Shown here: piece by piece, positions 57,423 through 64,000 of the stretch
How positions within the stretch are numbered: position 1 is the first letter of the stretch
How the letters are laid out: each line of letters starts with the position of its first letter
Origin: CAMLHU01 sp049680185
Lineage (GTDB): Bacteria; Gemmatimonadota; Gemmatimonadetes; Gemmatimonadales; GWC2-71-9
DNA: 64,000 nucleotides
Assembly (NCBI GenBank): GCA_049680185.1
Contig: JBAUHI010000020.1
Coordinates: 38,157-102,156 of the forward strand
Direction: 5' to 3'
Position numbers and translations under genes: made by a program
The notes under the pieces: model-generated
Told to the model about the DNA's origin: nothing
Seen by the model: the letters and a program-made list of their open reading frames with translations, nothing else
The model's database searches: none

Positions 57423-58675
57423 GCCGCCTCCAGCACGAGCACGGTCTCGACATGAGCGGTCTGCGGAAAGAGGTCGAACGCACGCACCGACGTGACCACG
57501 AAGCCGCCGCCGAACCGGGCGACGTCACGCGCGAGCGTCGCCGGATCGCAGGACACATACACGATCCGGCGGGGGCGAGCCGCCGCAATGCCCGCGACCA
57601 CGACCGCGTCCATCCCGATCCGCGGAGGGTTGGTGATGACGGTGGCCGGTCGTCGCAACCGGCCCACCAGCGCTTCCGCCCGCCCGGCGTGGCGTTCCAC
57701 CGGTCCACTCGGCGCCTGGCTCCCGGCAGGCGGACCGAATCGGGAGCGACGCACTCCCTGCTCCACCGCCCGCCGATCGAGCTCGACGGATTCGACCAGG
57801 GCTCCACGCTCGAGCAGCAATTCGGTGGTCTCGCCGATCCCGGCGTAGAGGTCCCACGCCCGTTCGCCCGACGCGACCGCCGCCTGGTCGACCGCGTAGC
57901 GACGGATAAGGGCGCCGAGGCTCGGATTCACCTGTTCGAAGACCGTGGCGGGATAGGCGTCGTCGGCTCCCGAGACCACGCGGGGAGCACCACCTTCGGG
58001 GCGCCACCAGATGGTGACGCTCATCCCGGCCGCGGACAGCTTTTTCCCGAGAGCGCCTCCGCCATTCCAGATGGTGCCCGCACGGCACTCGATGACCAGG
58101 TGCCGGCCACCATCCTGGTCCACCCGCAGCACCAGACGCTCCGCATCGGCGGGGAGCGCCTGGCGCATCGGGCGCAGCACGGTCCAGAGCTCCTGCAGCG
58201 CCGGCGCGGCGATCTCGCAGCGTTGGAGGTCGAACACCCGGGATGCTCCGTCCATCCGGTGCAGGCCGATGCGGCCCCCTGCGATGGTCAAGGTCAGCTT
58301 GTTCCGGTATCCCCACTCGACATCGCTCGGCGTCACGGCGGGGTCCAGGGCGGCGAGGTGCCCGATGCGGCGCAGTTGATCGCCGACGATGGCGGACTTG
58401 GCCGCGCGCTGGGCCTGGGGCGACAGATGCTGCAACTGGCACCCACCGCACCGATCGCCCTCGTAGTGGATGCAGCGCGGCACCACCCGATCGGGCGATG
58501 CCTCAACGACCTGGCCGATCCGGGCCCGTGCGAATCGCTTGCGCAGCTCGATCTCGGTGAGCACCACCAGGTCCCCGGGCGCGGCGCGAGGGATGAACAC
58601 CGTGCGGCCATCGGCGAGCGCGCCCACGCCCTCACCGCCAGCGGCCACCCGGAGCACCCGGACCGGGGCCGTCAC
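57419..58675 (-). CDS. 23S rRNA (uracil-5-)-methyltransferase, RlmD/RumA type
   Basis: SAM-dependent RNA methyltransferase. The 418-aa protein has an N-terminal TRAM-like domain (residues 1-60), an Fe-S cysteine set C-x7-C-x2-C in CIHYEGDRCGGC plus a later CEIA cysteine, the SAM loop DLYAGIGETT, PPRIG and the catalytic cysteine in VYVSCDPATLARD. The residue before PPR is Asn rather than the usual Asp. RlmC, RlmD and TrmA cannot be separated by eye. Start GTG at 58675 overlaps accC. Sandwiched between two carboxylase genes with overlaps on both sides. Confidence 0.87.
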   Translation of the reverse strand: MTAPVRVLRVAAGGEGVGALADGRTVFIPRAAPGDLVVLTEIELRKRFARARIGQVVEASPDRVVPRCIHYEGDRCGGCQLQHLSPQAQRAAKSAIVGDQLRRIGHLAALDPAVTPSDVEWGYRNKLTLTIAGGRIGLHRMDGASRVFDLQRCEIAAPALQELWTVLRPMRQALPADAERLVLRVDQDGGRHLVIECRAGTIWNGGGALGKKLSAAGMSVTIWWRPEGGAPRVVSGADDAYPATVFEQVNPSLGALIRRYAVDQAAVASGERAWDLYAGIGETTELLLERGALVESVELDRRAVEQGVRRSRFGPPAGSQAPSGPVERHAGRAEALVGRLRRPATVITNPPRIGMDAVVVAGIAAARPRRIVYVSCDPATLARDVARFGGGFVVTSVRAFDLFPQTAHVETVLVLEAA

Positions 58676-60165
58676 CCGAGCGACTCCCGGCGTGCGGCCG
58701 CGAGCCATTCCGAGCTGGCGCCGGCGGCGTCAGTCACAACGGGCCGATGCAGTTCGCGCGCGGCGTCCTCGGCCAGTGCGGTGGCCACCGCGATCGCCTC
58801 GAGGGTGGCCGGATCGGGCTCCGACCGGACCAGGTCGGGACGGCGCTCGAGGAACTGGGTGTCGATCTCCCCCCGGCCGAACGCGGCATCGGCCAGGAGG
58901 CGGCGATGGAACGGGATCGACGTCGGCACGCCGGAGAGGATGAACTCATCGAGCGCGCGACGCATCCGGGCGATCGCCTCGTCGCGGCTGCCGCCCCAGG
59001 CGATGAGCTTTCCGAGGAGGGAGTCGTAGAAGAGCGTCACGCCGTCACCCAGTTCGTACCCGCCGTCCCATCGGATCCCGGGCCCGCTGGGCACCCGCAG
59101 GTACTCGACGAAGCCGTTGCCTGGAAGGAATCCGTCCGCAGGGTCCTCGCTGGTGATGCGACATTCGATGGCCCACCCGCGCGGGAACAACTCGCGGTCG
59201 GGGATCCGCATCGGAAGCCCCTGCGCGATCCGCAGCTGCTCCCGGACGAGGTCCACCCCGTACACCAGTTCGGTCACGGGATGTTCGACCTGGATGCGGG
59301 TGTTCATCTCGAGGAAGTAGAAGGAGCCGTCGGCGGCGAGCAGGAACTCGATGGTGCCCGCACTCCGGTACCCGACGGCGCGAGCGGCGGAGACGGCGGC
59401 AGCCCCGAGTGCCCGTCGCAGTTCCGGCGTCACCGCCACCGACGGGCTCTCTTCGAGCAGCTTCTGGTACCGCCGCTGGACGGAGCACTCCCGCTCGCCG
59501 AGGTGGATGACGCGTTCTGCATCGGCCAGCACCTGCACCTCGACGTGTCGGCCGCGTTCGATGTAACGCTCCAGGTACACGCGCCCATCACCGAACGCCT
59601 TCTCGGCCTCCGACGCCGCTGATGCGAGCGCGCCCATCAGCTCGGCTGCGGCACGTACGATCCGCATCCCCCGCCCGCCACCGCCCGCCGATGCCTTGAC
59701 CACCAGCGGGAATCCGATCGCGGCCGCGGCCGCCAACGCGTCGGCGGGCCTCCCCGCCTCCACGTGCGCGCCCGGCACGATGGGCACGCCAGCGGCGGCC
59801 ATCCGCTCCCGCGCGGAGGTCTTGTCACCCATGGCACGGATGGCCTCGGCCGGCGGTCCCACGAACGTGAGGCCAGCCTGCACCACGGCCTCGGCGAACG
59901 CGGCGCGCTCGGCCAGGAATCCGTAGCCCGGATGCAACAGCTTGGCACCCGATGCGCGCGCGGCCTCGATGATCCGGTCGATGCAGAGGTAGCTCTCGGC
60001 CGGTGCTGCCGGACCGAGCCGGATGGCGTGGTCGGCGGCGCGGACGTGGGCGGCCAAGCGGTCGGCATCGGAGTACACCGCGACGGCGACGAGCCCCTCG
60101 TCGTGGCAGGCGCGGATGATGCGCAGGGCGATCTCGCCCCGATTGGCGATCAGGACCTTGCTCAT
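58672..60165 (-). CDS. accC: Biotin carboxylase subunit
   Basis: ATP-dependent carboxylation of biotin on the carrier protein. The 497-aa ATP-grasp protein has VLIANRGEIALRIIRA, LLHPGYGFLAE, the KASAGGGGRGMRIV glycine loop, ERYIERGRHVEVQVLAD, SVQRRYQKLLEESPS and FLEMNTRIQVEHPVTE. About 50 residues longer than E. coli AccC at the C-terminus, as in acyl-CoA carboxylase alpha chains lacking their carrier domain. Whether it serves acetyl- or propionyl-CoA carboxylase is uncertain because accD and pccB are both in the window. Confidence 0.92.
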   Translation of the reverse strand: MSKVLIANRGEIALRIIRACHDEGLVAVAVYSDADRLAAHVRAADHAIRLGPAAPAESYLCIDRIIEAARASGAKLLHPGYGFLAERAAFAEAVVQAGLTFVGPPAEAIRAMGDKTSARERMAAAGVPIVPGAHVEAGRPADALAAAAAIGFPLVVKASAGGGGRGMRIVRAAAELMGALASAASEAEKAFGDGRVYLERYIERGRHVEVQVLADAERVIHLGERECSVQRRYQKLLEESPSVAVTPELRRALGAAAVSAARAVGYRSAGTIEFLLAADGSFYFLEMNTRIQVEHPVTELVYGVDLVREQLRIAQGLPMRIPDRELFPRGWAIECRITSEDPADGFLPGNGFVEYLRVPSGPGIRWDGGYELGDGVTLFYDSLLGKLIAWGGSRDEAIARMRRALDEFILSGVPTSIPFHRRLLADAAFGRGEIDTQFLERRPDLVRSEPDPATLEAIAVATALAEDAARELHRPVVTDAAGASSEWLAAARRESLG

Positions 60166-60207
60166 CGAATGATCGGAGGGATCACCGTCGACAGGAGGGC
60201 GCGCCGC

Positions 60208-61212
60208 TCAGTGACAGACGTCGTCAGGACGGTCGGCCACCTGGCCGAAGATGCTGCGGCAGAGTGCAGGGTTGTGTCCGGCCGCAGCGGCGTAGCTGCG
60301 CATCACGTCCGCCAACCAGACCGAGCGTCCGGCGCGGGCCGTGGCGAGGAAGGACGTGAACGTGAGGTAGTCGGGCGCCGTGACGGTGTCGGGACCGGTC
60401 ACCCGGACCAATCGCACGACGGTGACAGTGCCGCCCGGGACGGCAGCGCTGTCGGCGAGCGGTGTGGCACAGACCGCACGTCGGCCTGCGACCTGCGTCA
60501 TCGCGGCCCGGATCCCGAGTGCGGGGTCGACCCCGAGCGCGCGAGCGAGGCTGGTGCGGTAGCGGGCGTCGGTGGCGTAGAGGCGTGGCACGATCGGGAC
60601 GATGTCGGTGCGGCGGTGCGCGGTAAGGATGGCGCTCCAGACGCCAAGGTTCTCCAGGTCACTGCCGGTGAGGATCACCCCACCCTCGGGACAGGAGTTG
60701 ACCAGGTTGGCGCCGAGCTCCGTGACGATGCCGGGGAGCGCAGGATCGTTCGCCGAGGCCTGGGCCCAGTCCGCGCGGGCGACATCCCACCCCGAGTCCT
60801 CGGTCACCAGCAGTGCCCGGGCCACCTCGGCCTGGTCACGGAGGACCTCGCCGGAATCCACCTGCAGGCGGACCGCCTGTTCGAGTGCCGTGACCGCGAA
60901 ATCGAGCACCATCGAAGCATCGGGGACGCCGGCATGGCCGCGGGCGTGCCAGTCGCGGGCGTCCATCAGGTAGAAGCGCCCGAGCGCCAGCCAGGCGCGG
61001 CCATCGTCGGGCGCAGTGGCGAGGTAGCGCCCGAGGTACTCGGTGGCCGCCGCGCGCTCGCCGCTCCGGTCCATTTCGACGGCGCGGGGCGCCACATACG
61101 GATCGATCGATCCCTGGGCCAGCAGTGGCGAGACCAACCCGCACGCCAAGCCCCCGGCGAGGACGAGCGCGCGCCGGTGAGCGTGCAGGCTGGACTGCGG
61201 CAAAGGTGTCAT
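60208..61212 (-). CDS. Secreted TPR-like protein of unknown function
   Basis: A 334-aa product with an N-terminal signal sequence (residues about 14-32, LVLAGGLACGLVSPLLAQ). Residues 45-110 look like one or two tetratricopeptide helices pairs (ERAAATEYLGRYLATAPDDGRAWLALGRFYL). The C-terminal half (NSCPEGGVILTGSDLENL, and terminal cysteines CRSIFGQVADRPDDVCH) is not recognised. It lies between pccB and accC on the same strand; a TAGAAT box sits about 12 bases before its ATG, suggesting an internal promoter. Confidence 0.7.
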   Translation of the reverse strand: MTPLPQSSLHAHRRALVLAGGLACGLVSPLLAQGSIDPYVAPRAVEMDRSGERAAATEYLGRYLATAPDDGRAWLALGRFYLMDARDWHARGHAGVPDASMVLDFAVTALEQAVRLQVDSGEVLRDQAEVARALLVTEDSGWDVARADWAQASANDPALPGIVTELGANLVNSCPEGGVILTGSDLENLGVWSAILTAHRRTDIVPIVPRLYATDARYRTSLARALGVDPALGIRAAMTQVAGRRAVCATPLADSAAVPGGTVTVVRLVRVTGPDTVTAPDYLTFTSFLATARAGRSVWLADVMRSYAAAAGHNPALCRSIFGQVADRPDDVCH

Positions 61213-61268
61213 CAGGACCCTCGTATTCTACCCCCGACCCGGGCGACAGGCCACCCCCGAGGCGGGTC

Positions 61269-62822
61269 CTACAGCGGCATGCACCCATGCTTCTTGGGTG
61301 GATTGCGGTCCCGCTTCGTCGCGAGCACCCGCAGTCCCTCGATCAATCGGGGACGGGTATCCCGCGGGTCGATGACATCGTCGACATACCCGTGCGCGGC
61401 GGCCTGGTATGGCGTCGCGAACCGTGCGGTGTAGGCGTCGGCCTGCCGCTGCGCCTCGGCGGCGGGGTCCTTGGCCTTGGCGATGGCATCCTTGAACAGG
61501 ATCTCGACAGCCCCCTTGGGACCCATCACCGCGATCTCGGCGGTCGGCCACGCCAGGTTCAAGTCACCTCGGACGTGCTTCGAACTCATCACGTCATAAG
61601 CCCCGCCATATGCCTTCCGGGTGATGACCGTGAGCTTCGGCACCGTCGCCTCGCAGTACGCATACAGGAGCTTGGCCCCGTGGCGGATGATGCCGCCGTG
61701 CTCCTGCGCCACCCCGGGAAGGAAACCGGGCACGTCCTCGAAGGTGACGAGCGGGATGTTGAACGCATCACAGAAGCGGATGAACCGGGCGCCCTTGACC
61801 GAGGCGTTGATGTCGAGGACCCCGGCCAGGACGGCAGGCTGATTGGCGACGATCCCGACGGAGCGCCCCCCCAGCCGGGCAAAGCCGCAGAGGATGTTGC
61901 CGGCGAATTCCCCGTGGATCTCGAAGAACCTGGCGTCGTCGACCACCCGCCGGATGACATCATGCATGTCGTAGGGCTTGGCGGCGCTGTCGGGGATGAC
62001 GTCGAGGAGCGCCTCGTCACGGCGGTCGACAGGATCGGTGGTGGTGAGTACCGCAGGTCCGTCGAGGTTATTCGACGGCAGATACGACAGGAGTTCGCGA
62101 AGGGCCTGCAGGCATTCCGGTTCGGAGTCGTGGACCAGGTGGGCGACACCGCTGGTGGCGCCGTGGACATCCGCACCGCCGAGCTGGTCGAACGACACGT
62201 CCTCATGGGTGACGGTCTTCACCACATTGGGGCCGGTGACGAACATGTAGCTGACCCCGCGGACCATCGCGACGAAATCGGTGATGGCGGGCGAGTACAC
62301 GGCCCCACCGGCACAGGGACCGAGAATGGCCGAGATCTGGGGCACGACCCCCGAAGCGAGGGTGTTGCGGAGGAAGATGTCGGCGTAGCCGCCCAGGGAG
62401 ACGACGCCTTCCTGGATGCGGGCGCCGCCGGAGTCGTTGAGACCGATGATCGGGGCGCCGTTCCGGACGGCTTGGTCCATCACCTTGCAGATCTTCTGCG
62501 CATGGGTCTCGGAAAGCGAGCCGCCGAAGACGGTGAAGTCCTGGGAAAAGACGTACACCAGCCGGCCGTCGATCCTGCCGTGGCCGGTCACGACGCCATC
62601 GCCCAAGTACTGCTGCTCCGCGAGGCCGAACTCGGTGGCGCGGTGGGTCACGAACCGGTCGGCCTCGACGAAGGACCCCGGATCGAGCAGGAGGTCCAGG
62701 CGTTCGCGGGCGGAGAGCTTCCCTTTCTTGTGCTGCTGCTTGATGCGCTCGGCCCCTCCGCCCTCCTCGGCCTGGGCCTGGCGGGCGTGGAGCTGATCGA
62801 GGAGTTCACGGGGCGTGGGCAT
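61269..62822 (-). CDS. pccB: Acyl-CoA (propionyl-CoA type) carboxylase carboxyltransferase subunit
   Basis: Transfers CO2 from biotin to an acyl-CoA. The 517-aa length and motifs fit PccB/AccD5: KLSARERLDLLLDPGSF, VFSQDFTVFGGSLSE, GLNDSGGARIQEGV, GPCAGGAVYSPAITDF, and C-terminal KAYGGAYDVMSSKH and AHGYVDDVIDPRDTR. Start ATG at 62822 (MPTPRELLDQLHARQ); the open frame upstream goes into the repeat region. Likely partner of accC and the biotin carrier gene, for propionate or odd-chain and branched substrate metabolism. Confidence 0.92.
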   Translation of the reverse strand: MPTPRELLDQLHARQAQAEEGGGAERIKQQHKKGKLSARERLDLLLDPGSFVEADRFVTHRATEFGLAEQQYLGDGVVTGHGRIDGRLVYVFSQDFTVFGGSLSETHAQKICKVMDQAVRNGAPIIGLNDSGGARIQEGVVSLGGYADIFLRNTLASGVVPQISAILGPCAGGAVYSPAITDFVAMVRGVSYMFVTGPNVVKTVTHEDVSFDQLGGADVHGATSGVAHLVHDSEPECLQALRELLSYLPSNNLDGPAVLTTTDPVDRRDEALLDVIPDSAAKPYDMHDVIRRVVDDARFFEIHGEFAGNILCGFARLGGRSVGIVANQPAVLAGVLDINASVKGARFIRFCDAFNIPLVTFEDVPGFLPGVAQEHGGIIRHGAKLLYAYCEATVPKLTVITRKAYGGAYDVMSSKHVRGDLNLAWPTAEIAVMGPKGAVEILFKDAIAKAKDPAAEAQRQADAYTARFATPYQAAAHGYVDDVIDPRDTRPRLIEGLRVLATKRDRNPPKKHGCMPL

Positions 62823-62824
62823 AG

Positions 62825-63257
62825 GGCAGTGAATATGCGTCCGGTCCGCTTCCGGAGGAAGGCGGAGGCCACGGAGAACCGCGTACCACCCTACGCTACG
62901 CTCAGGGCAGGCTCCGCCACGGAGGTCACGGAGGCGCACGGAGGACCACTCGATGGAGTGGCCGACCAGCCGGCGCTCCGTTCGGGGAAGCGGCGCTCTG
63001 GTCGACGAACAGAGGAAGGTGAAGGCGACGGCGCACCACCCACCACGGAGACACGGAGCACACGGAGGGTCACGGAGAACAACTGGATGTTGTGGTCGAT
63101 CAGGCGATGCTCCGGGTGGAGGATCGGCGTTCGTATCGACTGCAACAGGAACTCGAAGCGCACGAAGGGAGTTTTTTGGACTATCCACGCGGAGTTTCGG
63201 TTACCGCAGTGGCCTCACCCGAGCCTAGAGTGACCTGGTCGCCGACCTGGGAGCGGT
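62825..63257. repeat. Repeat-rich non-coding region left of the GxxExxY gene
   Basis: Between pccB and the GxxExxY gene I see no gene. The region is built from CACGGAG-type modules: one at about 62885-63000 (with CAGGGCAGGCTCCG and CGGCGCTC), and a cleaner one at 63041-63135. The latter is an inverted copy of 63679-63773: the core 74 bases (63041-63114 against 63700-63773) align without gaps with 6 mismatches. A possible -10 (TAGAGT) lies about 30 bases before the gene. Confidence 0.8.
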
Positions 63258-63644
63258 ATGGGCTTGCTGGCACACACCACCACGGATGTCTCGGACAGGG
63301 TCATCGGTGCGGCGATACAGGTCCATCGGACCCTCGGTCCCGGGCTCCTGGAGAGCGCGTACCGGCAGTGTCTGAGCTGGGAACTCACCGGGCGCGGGCT
63401 GAGTCACAGGATCGAAGTGCCGATCGGTGTCCACTATCGCGGATATGCACTGTCACCCGGCTATCGGATCGATATGCTGGTCGAAGAGTCACTGGTGGTG
63501 GAGCTCAAGGCCGTCACAAAGGTCCTAGACATCCATCAGGCCCAGGTCCTGACTTACTTGAAACTTGGTGGGTACACCGCCGGATTGATCATCAATTTCC
63601 ATGTCCCGGTGCTGAAGGACGGCCTGAAACGAATCCTCCGGTGA
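63258..63644 (+). CDS. GxxExxY-family protein
   Basis: A 128-aa protein matching the GxxExxY family: VIGAAIQVHRTLGPGLLESAYRQCL contains the namesake G-x-x-E-x-x-Y, followed by L-x-x-R-G-L, RIDMLVEESLVVELKAV and the C-terminal INFHVPVLKDGLKRI. D-(x)n-E-x-K in IDMLVE and ELKA suggests a PD-(D/E)xK nuclease-like fold. The molecular function of the family is not established. GGGAG lies about 6 bases before the ATG at 63258. The gene is bracketed by large inverted repeats. Confidence 0.85.
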   Translation: MGLLAHTTTDVSDRVIGAAIQVHRTLGPGLLESAYRQCLSWELTGRGLSHRIEVPIGVHYRGYALSPGYRIDMLVEESLVVELKAVTKVLDIHQAQVLTYLKLGGYTAGLIINFHVPVLKDGLKRILR

Positions 63645-63680
63645 ACGCTCACGTGCCCGGAAGATCGATCGCCGTTGGAA

Positions 63681-64000
63681 CGAGCGCCGATCCTCCGAAC
63701 GGAGCATCGTCTGCGCGACCACTACATCCAGTTGTTCTCCGTGACCCTCCGTGTACTCCGTGCCTCCGTGGTGTGCAGTTCTCCGTGACCTCCGCACCGG
63801 AGCCTGCCCTGAGCATCGCGAAGGGTGGTGTGCGATTCTCCGCGACCTTCGCGCTCCTGGCGCGGTCGACAAGAGCGCCGACGCTCCGAACGGAGCATCG
63901 TCTGCGCGACCACTACATCCAGTTGTTCTCCGTGACCCTCCGTGTACTCCGTGCCTCCGTGGTGTGCAGTTCTCCGTGACCTCCGCGCCGGAGCCTGCCC
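63681..64000. repeat. 191-base tandem repeat right of the GxxExxY gene, cut by the window end
   Basis: Bases 63681-63809 recur at 63872-64000 with only a few differences over 129 bases; the offset is 191 bases. Each copy holds four or five CTCCGTG words spaced 8-10 bases apart and the core inverted relative to 63041-63114. No gene is evident. The sequence ends inside the second copy, so more copies may follow. Confidence 0.88.

Noticed and set aside
62825..64000. The repeat region as an insertion sequence
   Set aside because: No transposase or integrase gene is present and the repeat modules lack the short terminal repeats and target duplication of a classical IS; only a possible non-autonomous unit remains.

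Overview
This is a gene-dense (about 95% coding), high-GC bacterial chromosome segment made almost entirely of core housekeeping genes. Protein style, operon order and the didermal gene content (two-PDZ RseP, HtrA, a BamE-like secreted protein, MEP isoprenoid synthesis through Dxr, rod-shape genes) suggest a Gemmatimonadota-like or related soil or water bacterium. That placement is an inference from overall flavour; there is no rRNA gene in the window to confirm it.

Layout. 1-4.4 kb: a leftward tryptophan cluster (trpD, trpC, trpF, trpB, and perhaps the first codons of trpA) with lexA inserted on the opposite strand between trpD and trpC. 4.5-20.2 kb: a long rightward series with mostly 1-4 base overlaps, truA-htrA-purB-purC-psd-pssA-purS-purQ-(BamE-like)-(zinc ribbon)-purL-purF, then ppdK-purE-purK. 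This holds most of de novo purine synthesis together with phosphatidylethanolamine synthesis. 20.3-21.4 kb: a secreted protein, a shared terminator and a leftward tmRNA gene (ssrA). 21.4-24.6 kb: a leftward operon dusB-larB-diguanylate cyclase, divergent from a PTS EIIA-like gene. 25-35 kb: an Fsr-like exporter, guaA, lysA, proS, hisS, a membrane protein, folC and a YkgJ-like protein. 35-44.9 kb: accD, the elongasome operon mreBCD-mrdA-rodA, dut, ald and an M16 peptidase. 44.9-48.4 kb: rpsO-pnp and a soluble Ser/Thr kinase. 48.5-56.7 kb: the conserved leftward run rplM-rpsI-rpsB-tsf-pyrH-frr-uppS-cdsA-dxr-rseP. 56.9-62.8 kb: pccB, a secreted TPR-like protein, accC, an RlmD/RumA-type methyltransferase and a biotin carrier protein. 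62.8-64 kb: a GxxExxY-family gene inside large inverted and direct repeats that run off the window.

The most unusual content is not in the genes. At least nine gene boundaries between 25 and 48.5 kb are filled by short tandem arrays with a strict 7-base period (8 in one case). The units differ between loci (GTGAACA, GGTACTA, GGTCGTG, GGTGGCG, GGTCGGAT), yet nearly all fit RGTnnnn. Every array abuts at least one stop codon, and several have a second, inverted array that would fold into a long hairpin. They look like a family of 3'-end elements whose sequence is homogenised within each locus but varies between loci. The second unusual item is the GxxExxY gene bracketed by roughly 95-base inverted repeats about 92% identical over the best 74 bases.

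Also useful: a complete ssrA gene with readable tag ANSNLAMAA, strong sigma-70-like promoters for trpD and rplM, two promoters placed so that the transcript would start at or near the ATG (truA, EIIA gene), and a perfect 11-bp hairpin in the rpsO-pnp gap that argues for a pnp start downstream of the first ATG.
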